Below are positions 19,397 to 28,685 of a stretch of DNA of 61,912 nucleotides, piece by piece (the first letter of the stretch is position 1; each line of letters opens with the position of its first letter). Both the position numbers and the translations under genes were made by a program. The DNA comes from Stentor roeselii (lineage: Eukaryota; Ciliophora; Heterotrichea; Heterotrichida; Stentoridae): assembly GCA_006503475.1 (NCBI GenBank), contig RSEH01000274.1, forward strand, positions 1-61,912, read 5' to 3'. The notes below the pieces were generated by a model. It saw only the letters and a program-made list of their open reading frames with translations. It was not told the origin of the DNA and made no database searches.

Positions 19397-19403
19397 AATA
19401 AAT

Positions 19404-20534
19404 ATGCTGAGATATCTAAAAAGGAAACTTTCCTCAAAGTATGATGAATTGTTTTACTGTATCGAAGAGTTCTCTGAAGGTCTCGGGGCTCTTGCATCTC
19501 AAGACCTTTTGAAAGCTGAATCGAAATTTCAAGAATGTCTTGAAAAAACAGCGAAAAAGCAGTATTTAGGAGAAGTTCCTCATAACACGATATTGAAATA
19601 CCTGGCATTAACTCAACGTGGATTAGAAAAGTTTTCAGAATGTTCATCTTCATTGTTGCAGATTTCTTTGAACCTGGAAAGACGTGATTCTCCATTAAAA
19701 CATCAGGCTTTTCTAGACCTAGTTCGACACACTTTAAACACTAACCCTTCAAAAGCATCTCAATTGACTTCCAGTTATCAATCAACGGTCCCCCCTTCCC
19801 TTTCCCACGAGTTTCTCTTCTTACACGGAGTAATAAAAAATTAGACTGCCCTTCTCTTATCAAACCACTTCAATGAAGGCAAGCAAGCCCTTTCTGAGAG
19901 TCTTTCTTCAGACAAGCCTATCAACAACGCCCTGGCATTGAACAACCTGGCCTGTGGGCAATGGTGGCACGCGAGGTACCTTTCAGAAGAAGATGAAAAG
20001 GCCTTGTCAGACTTTAAAGACTGCTTCAAGACCTTCTCTAAGTCCATTCAACTCTTCGAAGGTCTTGACGAGGACTTTAAAATCGACAAGCATCAGATAA
20101 AAAAGCCTGAAAGTGCCTTTGCAGCTCTTAACGTCGCTGAAGTCGCTCTTCAAAGCGGCGTCCTTTCAGTAATTAACAAGCAGCCAGCTGTACATTGGAC
20201 CAAAGCAGCTCTTGTGAATAAACAGAAGATGTCTGCAGAACTCAATGGTCGAGGATTCACTTTGTTGGCAGTGGCGATGAAGATGTCGCAGGACTCGAAG
20301 CATAGTGAAGAGTGCTTTGAAGTAGCTTTGAAGTACCTGAGAGAAGTAATCAATATCTAGTCAAAATCTTTCACGCATTTCATTGCTTTGAGTTCTTTTG
20401 AAGAACTTTTGAGAAAATCAGACCCTGAGAAGGCCAAGACGCTTAAGGCAAAAGCGGATGAAATTGGAAAGGATTTGACCGAGTTCTCGGAAAGGCAAAG
20501 CCAGTTGTTTATCCCTGATTGGCACTTAGGGTAG
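19404..20534 (+). CDS. TPR-like helical repeat protein, 366 aa, two 15-nt introns
   Basis: The ATG at 19404 follows the previous stop by 7 nt. Two apparent TAG stops fall at the 3' ends of 15-nt introns (19830-19844 and 20346-20360). Spliced, the protein is a run of paired amphipathic helices with TPR-like positions (ALASQDLLKAESKFQECL, LLLSNHFNEGKQALSESL, ALALNNLACGQWW, LLAVAMKMSQDSKHSEECFE). It ends at TAG (20532-20534) followed directly by more TAA codons. A scaffold role is usual for such folds. The partner and pathway are unknown. Confidence 0.75.
19830..19844 (+). other. 15-nt intron, phase 0
   Basis: GTAATAAAAAATTAG. It joins FLHG to TALLLS in the TPR-like protein; A at position 10. 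Confidence 0.8.
20346..20360 (+). other. 15-nt intron, phase 0
   Basis: GTAATCAATATCTAG. It keeps the C-terminal 58 residues of the TPR-like protein in frame; A at position 10. Confidence 0.8.
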
Positions 20535-20542
20535 TAATAATA

Positions 20543-22306
20543 ATGTCATATACCCATAACAAATTGCTTTTGTCTAGCAGGAGACTTGCACCCATGGGAG
20601 AAGATACGAAAGCTGCGTCGGAGGACTCGAGAGATGAGGTACCTATTGTTGATATTGAAGAAGATCTGACTGACTCGTTTTTTGGGTCAACTTCGGAAGG
20701 GGGAGATTCCATTCTGATACAAAAAGTACCTCACCTGGAATGTCTTCAAGGACAGACTAATAACTTCTCGGTTCAAGACAAGTCTTTGTCCGCGCTAAAG
20801 TCCGCAGTTTCTTCAAACAACCTGGAAATATGTAAAGACTATCTTAGGACAGAGCACCCTGACCCGAACACCCAGTTTGAAAACAACGAGACTCTTCTTC
20901 ACATCGCAGCGCGACTAGGCCACAGTAAAATATGCGAAGCTCTAATCGACTACGGTGAAGGCACCAACGTAAATTCTTTCAACTCGAAACTGTCGACTCC
21001 TCTTCACCTTGCTTGTGAAAATGGTCACCTGCCAGCAGCGCAGCTGCTGGTTCGATCAGGTGCAGACATCAATAAAAAAGACTTAGAAGGCAACACTCCA
21101 CTTCATCTTGCAAGCATCTCAAACAACCCGCTGCTTGTTTCTTGGCTTTTGACGAGAAATCCTGACACGACGATGAAAAACTTAAAAGGACTCAAAGCAG
21201 AAGAATGTGGGACTGAACTCGTGCAAAAGGCTTTTATTAAACACTTTAAAAGGACTTTGGTTTCTGAAGGGCCAGCTTTTACAAATGTGCATAAAATGAA
21301 TATTTATAGAAGTAAGACAGTTGATTATTCAAGTAGAATCGCGCCTAGTCACTTTTCGGTTTTAAGGGAACTTGGGAAAGGATCGTTTGGAGAGGTTTTC
21401 TTGGTTTCTAAACAGGAGACTACGGAACTTTTTGCTATGAAAGTGCTGCAGAAGGAGAAGATTATGAATCAGAATTTGATTAAATACGCGATTACTGAGA
21501 GAAATGTTCTTAGCTACTTAAGTCATCCGTTTATTGTTTCACTTAAGTATGCCTTTCAGACTCAGGAAAAACTTTTCTTGATTCTTGACTTTTGTGCAGG
21601 AGGCGACCTTGGGCAGCACCTTACTAATGAAAAAAGATTTACTGAGTATAGGGCTAGGCTTTATTTGTGTGAAATTGTACTTGCACTTGAAGAATTGCAT
21701 AAGAGAAATATTATATTTCGAGACTTGAAACCTGATAATATTGTCATTGATCATGATGGTCATGCCAGGCTGACTGATTTCGGCCTGAGCAAAGAGCACG
21801 TGTGTGACAACTACCAAGCCCGAAGCTTCTGCGGGTCTCTGGCCTACCTAGCCCCAGAGATAATTCGTCGAAATGGTCACGGCAAAGCAGTTGATTGGTA
21901 CCTTTTGGGAGTAGTTTTCTATGAGATGGTCGTAGGGTCACCGCCTTACTTTTCCTATGACAAAAAAGAACTCATTCACAACATCCAGAAAGGAAAACTG
22001 AAAATTCCGAGCACCTTAAGCGCGGAAGCCCGAGAACTGATTTGTGATGTACCCATTATGTAGCTGCTTCAAAGAGACCCTAAAAGAAGACTTGGCTACG
22101 CCAGAGACGCTGAGGAGGTCAAAGAGCATCGGTTTTTTAGGGGGATTAATTGGGAGGCTGTCTTCCGCAAAGAACTCTGCCCTCCAAAAGTTCCTCTAAT
22201 CGAAGTCCCCAAGACCGGAGTTCCAGCAGAAGACATATTCGGTCACTTCATGAACACCGAAGTAAACAAAATAATCGGCTGGACCTTCATAAACGAGTCT
22301 GACTAA
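20543..22306 (+). CDS. Ankyrin-repeat AGC-type Ser/Thr kinase, 582 aa, one 15-nt intron
   Basis: Ankyrin repeats span about residues 80-215 (ETLLHIAARLGHSKICEALI, TPLHLACENGHLPAAQLLV, TPLHLASISNN). The kinase domain follows (residues ~271-530): GKGSFGEV, FAMKVLQKEK, RDLKPDN, DFG and APE, with AGC features and an AGC tail ending in a hydrophobic motif-like GWTFINESD. A TAG within the domain is the end of a 15-nt intron (22049-22063). Splicing gives ARELICDLLQRDPKRRLG, the exact AGC consensus. The start is ATG 20543, eight nt after the previous stop. Ankyrin repeats suggest targeting or autoregulation. Confidence 0.9.
22049..22063 (+). other. 15-nt intron, phase 0
   Basis: GTACCCATTATGTAG. Removal restores the ungapped AGC kinase motif ELICDLLQRDPKRRLG; A at position 10. 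Reading TAG as Gln would instead insert five residues. Confidence 0.9.
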
Positions 22307-22334
22307 ATAGCTAGAAACTTAAAATTTAAAATAA

Positions 22335-23360
22335 ATGGAAGCCACTGATACAGCAGAAAATTCTCTATTCTCAAGAATTCACGAAATTTTTGCTGAATAT
22401 CATTTAGGAGGTCTTCAAAAAGCTGCAGCAATGAAATTTATCAAAGAAAAAATCGCCGATGCAAGCAATCAATCCGTATCAAGGGTAAGAACATGGTTAT
22501 TAAACAAAATCAACAACAAGCCAAACATTCCAACTCACCCAAGACAAATAGGAAGTCCCGACATAGTATCAGGTCTTCGCGCTCACAACTGGTGGAACGT
22601 TGAAGAATTTCCCTGGATTCGAGAAGTAGAAGCCTGTTACGAGGACATCCGGCAAGAGCTTCTTGCGCTTCACTACAAAGGCGGTTTCCAGCCTTACCGG
22701 GGGCCTTCTTGGACTCCAGGTGTTGACGCTCCTGACATCGGGCGACAAAGTCACGACCAGGGCGATTGGAACGTGTTTTACCTTTACCTTCACGGAATGT
22801 CTTTTGAAGAAAATATTGCAAAATGTCCGAAAACTGTTGAAATGATAAAGAAAATAATTCCACGTCATTACGAACACGCTTTTTTCTCAGCAGTGAATCC
22901 ACAAACACACATCGTGACTCATCATGGACCGACTAATAAGAAACTAAGACTTCACTTTCCAATCACAGGTCTTACTGGTACCCGACTTCGAGTAGCTGAT
23001 GATATTCAAGGCTTCGAAGAGGGCAAAGCCAAGGTCTTTGATGACTCCTTCGACCATGAAGCCTGGCATGATGGAGACTCGACGAGAATTAATTTGATAG
23101 TCGACTTTTGGCACCCGGACCTGACAGACGATGAGGTCAAGTTCTTTAAAAGTCTTCAGAATTCCAAACTTAGGGCTGAGAAAAAACTCACAGCTGAAAT
23201 GAAAGACACGTTTTTCTCCGTCATCGAAGCTGCGAAAGAACTGAGACCGAATGATAACTCTTGGTGGGCTTTGTCTGATCAGGATAAAAACATCTTGCAA
23301 ACTATTGCAAATGTCCCTGTAGATGAAGAGGCCGCGGAAGACTCAAAACAACCTGAATAG
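22335..23360 (+). CDS. Aspartyl/asparaginyl beta-hydroxylase-like dioxygenase, 341 aa
   Basis: The double-stranded beta-helix signature is clear in residues ~190-260: HHGPTNKKLRLHFPI supplies the first iron His, and HEAWHDGDSTRINLIVDFWH the second conserved His/Arg cluster, as in the Asp_Arg_Hydrox family (ASPH). These Fe(II)/2-oxoglutarate enzymes hydroxylate Asp/Asn in EGF-like domains. This copy has no membrane anchor or signal peptide, unlike animal ASPH, so it is probably a soluble member. The first ~80 residues are helical and unassigned. Stop TAG; the next gene begins 27 nt on. Confidence 0.85.
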   Translation: MEATDTAENSLFSRIHEIFAEYHLGGLQKAAAMKFIKEKIADASNQSVSRVRTWLLNKINNKPNIPTHPRQIGSPDIVSGLRAHNWWNVEEFPWIREVEACYEDIRQELLALHYKGGFQPYRGPSWTPGVDAPDIGRQSHDQGDWNVFYLYLHGMSFEENIAKCPKTVEMIKKIIPRHYEHAFFSAVNPQTHIVTHHGPTNKKLRLHFPITGLTGTRLRVADDIQGFEEGKAKVFDDSFDHEAWHDGDSTRINLIVDFWHPDLTDDEVKFFKSLQNSKLRAEKKLTAEMKDTFFSVIEAAKELRPNDNSWWALSDQDKNILQTIANVPVDEEAAEDSKQPE

Positions 23361-23387
23361 CTAGTTAAGATCACTCGACAGTTATAA

Positions 23388-24353
23388 ATGGAAGACAAGA
23401 TCTGGGCTGTCGACTCCACATCTACAACGACTAAACTACTTGAAAAGCGTCGAATGATGTATGAAGTCAAAGAAGAGTTCAACCAGGCTAAAGACGAGGA
23501 AAGAGAACATGAAAATGACTTCAAAACTACTGAAACAAGGATCAGGTCGAAAGACCTTGAACTACAACAGAAACTTATACAATACAATCATGAGTTGCAG
23601 GATAATGAACACCGTCGGAATAAAGCTAGCAAAAAATGTGAGGAAGAAAGAAAAAACCGTGAACAACGAGAACTTCAAATCAAGAAACTTATCCAGGAGT
23701 TCAAAGAACTTAAAGAAAAAAATGAAGCTCTTGAACGAGAAGTCTCCCGAATGAGAAAATACGAGGACTACCTGGAACGTATCAAAGAAAAGAACTCAGA
23801 AGACTTCCCTGAAATCGGAGATATTCTCACAAGATATGAAACTTTAATTTTTTCTTATGAAAACCTAATGAAAAGAAGACATTACCTCGAAGAAGAACTT
23901 CAAAACATCAAGAAAGACCGTGATCAATACGAAAAGAAAAATAAAGACGATATGATGGAGTTGACCATTGAAATCTCTAAGCTACAAAAAGACATTGAAG
24001 CTCTTGAAGTTGATAGAAACGACCTGCAGAAAAATCTTGAACTTGCAAGCACCTTGTCAACTGAAAAAGACTTGGAACTCGGGTGCATGTTGACTGCCAT
24101 CGACAGCCTCTATGACCGCTGCGCACGAGGACTGGAAAACCCGAAAAAAAAGAAAATAATTCAGAAGCCGAAGGCTTCTGCTGAAGATCAGGATAATTAT
24201 GATATTCGCGCAAAACTCTCAGTGAAAAGTTTGAATGAAATTAAGGTTTTTATTCAAGATATTGAAGATATTCTTAACTCTTATAAGGAAGAAAAAAGGG
24301 AAAAGGAAAAAGAAGAACGTGAAAGAGCTATGAAGGAAAAAGGAAGGACTTGA
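23388..24353 (+). CDS. DUF4200 ciliary coiled-coil protein (CFAP73/CCDC42 type), 321 aa
   Basis: Nearly all residues are coiled coil (Glu/Lys/Arg-rich heptads). The segment LLEKRRMMYEVKEEFNQAKD, then LQQKLIQYNHELQDNEHRRN, then YEDYLERIKEKNSEDFPEIG and ILTRYETLIFSYENLM follows the order of the DUF4200 domain shared by CFAP73 (MIA2), CCDC42, CCDC38 and CFAP100. CFAP73 and CFAP100 form the modifier of inner arms complex on the doublet; CCDC42 acts in manchette and flagellum. Which paralogue this is cannot be decided here. TGA stop. Confidence 0.8.
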   Translation: MEDKIWAVDSTSTTTKLLEKRRMMYEVKEEFNQAKDEEREHENDFKTTETRIRSKDLELQQKLIQYNHELQDNEHRRNKASKKCEEERKNREQRELQIKKLIQEFKELKEKNEALEREVSRMRKYEDYLERIKEKNSEDFPEIGDILTRYETLIFSYENLMKRRHYLEEELQNIKKDRDQYEKKNKDDMMELTIEISKLQKDIEALEVDRNDLQKNLELASTLSTEKDLELGCMLTAIDSLYDRCARGLENPKKKKIIQKPKASAEDQDNYDIRAKLSVKSLNEIKVFIQDIEDILNSYKEEKREKEKEERERAMKEKGRT

Positions 24354-24405
24354 AAGGGGTAATGTTTAAATGGTTGAGTTGGATTAAGAATGACGGGCAT
24401 AATAA

Positions 24406-24828
24406 ATGGCCTTCGTTTTGCTCTTGATTCCGGTGAAGGCTTTCGTTTGTAGCAGGACTTGTCTTAATTCCTGTCTTGAGAAACCGACTACTGCATGTAT
24501 TAAGGACTGCTGTCCTCTTTATTCAGTTTCATTCGGACATGCATGCGAGCTGCACTGTGATGAAAAGAACGGAAACTACTCGTGCAGTGATAAATGCTTT
24601 CAAGAGCAGCCTTCTTGTCATCAAAATTGCCTCAGTTTCTGTGATCATCGCTCTGATCAATGTGTTCAGGCCTGTTTAAATGAATTTTGTGGCCCGAAAT
24701 CAAGTCAAACGAACTGGGTCTTTGTCATCGGGTTAATTATTTTAGTTTGCGGGTTTGTGGTCGTGCTTTATCAACACTTAGACAACATCATGACCAAAAC
24801 CTCGGAGAGAGAATTACTTTACACGTAA
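24406..24828 (+). CDS. Cys-rich type I membrane protein, 140 aa
   Basis: A signal peptide (residues 1-13) precedes about 85 residues with 21 cysteines in a regular CxxxC, CCP, CxxxCD pattern, then one strong hydrophobic segment (about residues 104-125, WVFVIGLIILVCGFVVVLY) and a 15-residue cytosolic tail. It is a small surface protein with a disulfide-dense ectodomain. Spacing differs from the CPxxxCG family elsewhere in the window. No named domain recognised. ATG in the usual AATAAATG context. Confidence 0.7.
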   Translation: MAFVLLLIPVKAFVCSRTCLNSCLEKPTTACIKDCCPLYSVSFGHACELHCDEKNGNYSCSDKCFQEQPSCHQNCLSFCDHRSDQCVQACLNEFCGPKSSQTNWVFVIGLIILVCGFVVVLYQHLDNIMTKTSERELLYT

Positions 24829-25149
24829 TTTTTATGTTTTATTAATCATGGAAAATTGGATAAATGGCAGATATTTTGAAAGATTTTTTAGATTTTCAAA
24901 TAATCTTAATTAGATTTTAGATTTAATTGAAAAATTCTCTGAATTTTTCATGAAGTGTTCCAGGTTTAACAGTTTTCAACATCGGAAAAATTGATAAAAT
25001 TTCTAGAAAGTTGTTAAATAAAGAAAATAGCTTTTAATAAACACTTTTCTCATAATTTTCATAAATTTTCAATAACCTTCCTAAATTTCAATAATCTTTC
25101 TAAAATTTTCAATAATCTTTTTAAAATTTTCAATAATCTTTCTTAAATC
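24829..25149. other. AT-rich promoter spacer containing a short tandem repeat
   Basis: 321 bp without a gene. The first 230 bp are irregular AT-rich sequence. The end carries the repeat given separately, which reaches to within a few bases of the SIN1 start codon. Confidence 0.6.
25062..25146 (+). repeat. Imperfect ~21-bp tandem repeat, four units
   Basis: The unit aaattttcaataatctttct recurs four times with small changes (aatttcaataac, ttcaataatctttct, ttttcaataatcttttt, ttttcaataatctttct) immediately before the SIN1 ATG at 25150, so part of it is probably 5' UTR or core promoter. Confidence 0.75.
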
Positions 25150-26595
25150 ATGGAACTTTCAGAATACACTGAACTTGAACGTGTTCTAAAGCGAGGTATG
25201 TGTCGTAAGTTGACACCAAGTACTTTTTTCGAGAAGATAATAGACTACGACCCCTCAATGCAGGAGTACTTCCGTAACTCACCCCCTTGCGTGATTCCTT
25301 CTGAAATTATCTCAAGTCTGCCAGAGGAGCCTTTATCAGTTCCTTCAATCGAAGTCACAAAAGATCTTCCAGAGGGAGAAGTTGAGCTGCAAGTGGAAAA
25401 AGAGATGAACTATAAAGAGTCGTATTTTGAGTCAGCCACAAAAATTTCAACCTTGACACAGTCGATAATGAATCAGTCAAACCAAGAACGTCGAAGAAGT
25501 AGTGACAAGTCAAGCAACTTAGTCAACCTAACAATTTACTTATTCGGGACTTCTGACAACTTACGAGTTTCAGTTCCTCCTTCCACAACGATCGACCAGC
25601 TGATAAGCAGAATTATTTCACTATACATGAAAAGCGAGCAAAACAAGTTAAAACCTCTTCCAAAAGGTCCAGTTGCAGAAGGTTACCGAATCTGGTTCAT
25701 CGACGAGGACAACTGCTTCCCAGACACAGACATCACAATAGACAGAAACCGGACAGTGAAAGACCTGGACGCTGAAAACTTGGCCTTTTGTGCGGTTTCC
25801 GGTTTTGACATCGTGAAACATACGCAAGTCCTTTCAAAGAACACGCTAGTCGAAGGCATTCCTTTGTTTATACACTTCAATGAGAAAAAGATTCATATTG
25901 GAGTACGGCCTGATTATAACTTGACTGATGTGCTCAAAGTGATTCAAGAGCATCAGAGCTTGGGATATATGAACCCTTCGGAATATGAATTTAAAATCGA
26001 CCTGGAACTGGAGGACTCGATTGAAACTGAAGAGTGCATTGTTGATATGGATGTCATGGTTACTGACCTGAGGACTGAAGAACTTAAGCTGTATAAAAAG
26101 GTCTACGCCGACACCCCAATCGAAGTACAATCCATAAAAAAAGAAGTCCCAATGAGCAGAGAAGACGGAGAAGTAAGATTCGATCCTTCAAGAACCTTCC
26201 TCTCCAGAGCCCAGGCATGTTTATATAAAGAATACGAGGTGATAAAGCAGAACAAAAAGGGAAGAAAACAGAAAAGAATTCTAGGAATCGACCAACAAAG
26301 ACTCTACAACATGACAGAACAACAAGCAAAGCAACCTGTCAAAGGCAAAGCGCCCCAAGAACACGACAAAAAAATCTTCCGTCAAAAAATCGTCTCAATG
26401 TTCAAAGCAGTGACTCAACACCCAGAAATTCTAATTTCCAGCATCCAAAGCGTTCAACAAGACAATAAACATCTTCATTGCTTCATCATCGAGTACATCG
26501 AAGCAGGTGTTAAAAAGCGAAAAATCTACGAAACCGAGAAAAGTTCAATAAGTGCTGAGATAGTCGCAAAAATCACGACAATCATGCAGCTTTAG
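25150..26595 (+). CDS. SIN1: SIN1/AVO1, TORC2 subunit, 481 aa
   Basis: SIN1 is the TORC2 subunit that recruits AGC kinase substrates and binds Ras and phosphoinositides. A CRIM-like domain (about residues 125-225) includes YRIWFIDED, PDTDITIDRNRTVKDL and LAFCAVSG. A ubiquitin-like Ras-binding segment follows (about 235-335). The C-terminal PH domain (about 365-480) begins LYKEYEVIKQNKKGRKQKRI then LGIDQQRLYNM, very like other SIN1 PH domains. Length is near the family norm. Stop TAG. Notably an AGC kinase lies nearby (20543-22306), but a direct link is not shown. Confidence 0.88.
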   Translation: MELSEYTELERVLKRGMCRKLTPSTFFEKIIDYDPSMQEYFRNSPPCVIPSEIISSLPEEPLSVPSIEVTKDLPEGEVELQVEKEMNYKESYFESATKISTLTQSIMNQSNQERRRSSDKSSNLVNLTIYLFGTSDNLRVSVPPSTTIDQLISRIISLYMKSEQNKLKPLPKGPVAEGYRIWFIDEDNCFPDTDITIDRNRTVKDLDAENLAFCAVSGFDIVKHTQVLSKNTLVEGIPLFIHFNEKKIHIGVRPDYNLTDVLKVIQEHQSLGYMNPSEYEFKIDLELEDSIETEECIVDMDVMVTDLRTEELKLYKKVYADTPIEVQSIKKEVPMSREDGEVRFDPSRTFLSRAQACLYKEYEVIKQNKKGRKQKRILGIDQQRLYNMTEQQAKQPVKGKAPQEHDKKIFRQKIVSMFKAVTQHPEILISSIQSVQQDNKHLHCFIIEYIEAGVKKRKIYETEKSSISAEIVAKITTIMQL

Positions 26596-26646
26596 CAATA
26601 TTTAATTAAAATTTCTTACTAAATCTTCGAAATTTTATTAATTCAG

Positions 26647-27015
26647 TTAAAGTAAAACGCAGAGACAACAGGACTTATGCGTCATTTCTCTTTCAGGCTC
26701 GAATTGACTTGAACTAAGTTCAGTGATTTCAGAGTTCAAACTATCAGTACTAGACGAAATCGAATGTTTCCGGCCGTAGCCAAGTGACCGTCTCGGTCTT
26801 TTCCCTTCTTCTTCACTAGATCCAAATGACCGAATAAATCTGAATTCAAAAAAACTCGGAGGGTCGACTGACTTATTCCTTTTTTTCTTTTCCAGGACTT
26901 CAGATTGACAAGTCTCTTCATATGCAAAGCTGTTAGAAAGACCTAAATAAACCCTACCCTGGCAGTTGTTTAAACAAACTTCTGATGATAAAGGAAAGAC
27001 TTTTCGATTTTCCAT
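26647..27015 (-). CDS. Hypothetical protein with CaaX-type prenylation tail, 122 aa
   Basis: The C-terminus HKSCCLCVLL ends in a CaaX box (CVLL); the terminal Leu favours geranylgeranylation, and the adjacent CC and C suit palmitoylation. The rest is Ser/Glu/Arg-rich and disordered, with a basic patch KRPRRSLGYGRKHS that may help membrane binding. It contains no GTPase motifs, so it is not a Rho-type protein. A membrane-tethered protein of unknown role, beside Rab1 on the same strand. Confidence 0.6.
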   Translation of the reverse strand: MENRKVFPLSSEVCLNNCQGRVYLGLSNSFAYEETCQSEVLEKKKRNKSVDPPSFFEFRFIRSFGSSEEEGKRPRRSLGYGRKHSISSSTDSLNSEITELSSSQFEPEREMTHKSCCLCVLL

Positions 27016-27070
27016 TATAACTCCAAGTTAAACTGAAACTTGTCGAAGACCTTTATATTATCTATCTACC

Positions 27071-27724
27071 TTAACAGCACCCTCCTTCTTTCTTGTTCTG
27101 AACAGCTTTTCCTCCCGTCAGCTTCTGTCCAGAGACATTGGTGCTCGTTGGACCTGTCGGAGCATTTGACACGATTTTCGACTTGATACTTTTCGTCATC
27201 TTCACGAAACTTTCCTCGACTCCCGTTGCAGTTTTCGCTGAAGTTTCAATATACTCGACTCCCAGACTCTCTGCAAGTTCTCTCGCCTCTTCAGGGGACA
27301 CAGCTCGACGGTCAGTCAAGTCAGCCTTGTTGCCGACCAGGAGCTTGTTGACGTTATCTGAAGCGTATTTGGTGATTTCATTCATCCAGTTCCCGACGTT
27401 CATGAAAGAGTCCCTGTTGGTCAAGTCGAAGACGACGATGATTCCATGGGCGCCTCGGTAATAAGAAGATGTAATTGTTCGGAACTTTTCTTGACCTGCC
27501 GTGTCCCAGATCTGAAGTTTGAAGATCTTGTGATCGATGTCGACTGTCTTGATTTTCTGAATGGGTGTTACGAAGTCGACTCCTATTGTTGAAATGAAAC
27601 TTTCGGTGTAGGTGTTGTCTGCGAATCTTAGAAGGACACTTGACTTGCCAACACCTGAATCGCCGATCAGAAGGAGTTTGAATAGATAGTCGCTGAGTGG
27701 GGCTTACTATTCCGGATTTGCCAT
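27071..27724 (-). CDS. RAB1: Rab1 small GTPase, 212 aa, one 15-nt intron
   Basis: All G-motifs are present: P-loop GDSGVGKS, switch I Thr in [25 protein letters not shown] and ETSAK, and a C-terminal double Cys (GGCC) for geranylgeranylation. [20 protein letters not shown] and [17 protein letters not shown] are characteristic of Rab1, the ER-to-Golgi GTPase. After codon 5 the genomic frame shows TAG TAA. Excising a 15-nt intron (27693-27707) gives [18 protein letters not shown], matching Rab1 precisely. Ends with TAA directly after the prenylated Cys pair. Confidence 0.95.
27693..27707 (-). other. 15-nt intron, phase 2
   Basis: GTAAGCCCCACTCAG. It splits the Tyr codon in MANPEYDYLFK of Rab1 and removes adjacent TAG and TAA; A at position 10. 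Best single proof of the 15-nt intron model in this window. Confidence 0.95.
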
Positions 27725-27821
27725 TTATATCCCATCGGATTTGCATAAGGAGTTAATCATATGAATTATGCTTGCGGACTAAAGAATTCTGGGAAATCAC
27801 TGCTTTTTGCCTGTTTTGGAA

Positions 27822-28685
27822 TTACTGTGAATTTTTTGAGGAGAATTTGTGGAAGATAGGGTTGGTTGAACGGGTTATTCGAAGGGACATGTTTAAAAGC
27901 TTTTTTTCTTTTACTAAACTTCTTTCAAATACCTGCTTTGATGAAGACTTTCTTCTTCTTATTAAAATTTCGAAGTTTTCTATGTTTTTTTGAAGGAGAT
28001 TCCCAGTTCTTTCCTTAGGATTGCTTTTCACCCGCTTTTTACTGAAAAATTTCTCAACTTCGCGATTTTGCAGGAGTTTTTTCCGTGATTTTTCGTTTTG
28101 GAAGTTTAAGACCTTCTGGAAAAAGTTAGATTTCGTTAAATTACCTTCACTAGCAAGTTCCTGGAAAATTTTTAAAAGCTTTTTCGAGTCAGAAAGGCCG
28201 AGACTCAAACATGACTCGATAAAATTGCTACTTGACAAAGCGTTTTCCCTGTCCAGATAAAAATAATCAGAAATGACGTCCGCGTCCGAGAAACGATCAA
28301 GTAAATCATTAAGAAAAGAAGGAAGTTCTTGTGTAAAAGACCCAATCGGTGATATATTTGAAGGAGTTTCTTCATTTGATGATTGAATTTTCACTTTTTC
28401 TGAAGTTTTGATGATTATTTTTCGTGAGTTCAGGTTCGGAGACTTCGATGCTGGAGACTTTTGAGGAGAAAGGTTCAGAGGAGAGTTTGAAGAGATTCGC
28501 GTTGGAAACTTGGGACTTGAAATTACTGTCAATTTGGATAATAATTTTTCGTGGGTTTTTTCATTTTTACTTGAAGCTTTCAGTCTTGCGATTCTAGGAC
28601 TTTATACCTCATACCTGCCTCGGCGGTGGGTTGTAGAAGGAAAATTTGATGTAGGTTTCGATGGATATGGTCTTGAATTAGACAT
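27822..28685 (-). CDS. Ser/Pro-rich hypothetical protein, 282 aa, one 15-nt intron
   Basis: The long open frame (27822-28532) has no ATG. Adding a 15-nt intron (28600-28614) connects it in frame to an upstream ATG at 28685, giving an N-terminus MSNSRPYPSKPTSNF. The region around residues 60-115 has many SP sites (SPLNLSPQKSPASKSP), typical CDK/MAPK targets. A helical acidic middle (ELPSFLNDLLDRFSDADVIS) and basic C-terminus follow. No family recognised. It lies 97 bp upstream of Rab1 on the same strand. Confidence 0.7.
28600..28614 (-). other. 15-nt intron, phase 2
   Basis: GTATGAGGTATAAAG. It removes an in-frame TAA and supplies the only ATG for the downstream frame; A at position 10. Confidence 0.75.

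Noticed and set aside
22062-22076. Alternative 15-nt intron GTAGCTGCTTCAAAG in the AGC kinase
   Set aside because: Base 10 is T and removal would destroy the LLQRDP motif; the overlapping element at 22049-22063 fits both tests.
28594-28607. 14-nt GT...AG element in the gene at 27822-28685
   Set aside because: It would break the reading frame; the overlapping 15-nt element at 28600-28614 keeps it and has A at position 10.
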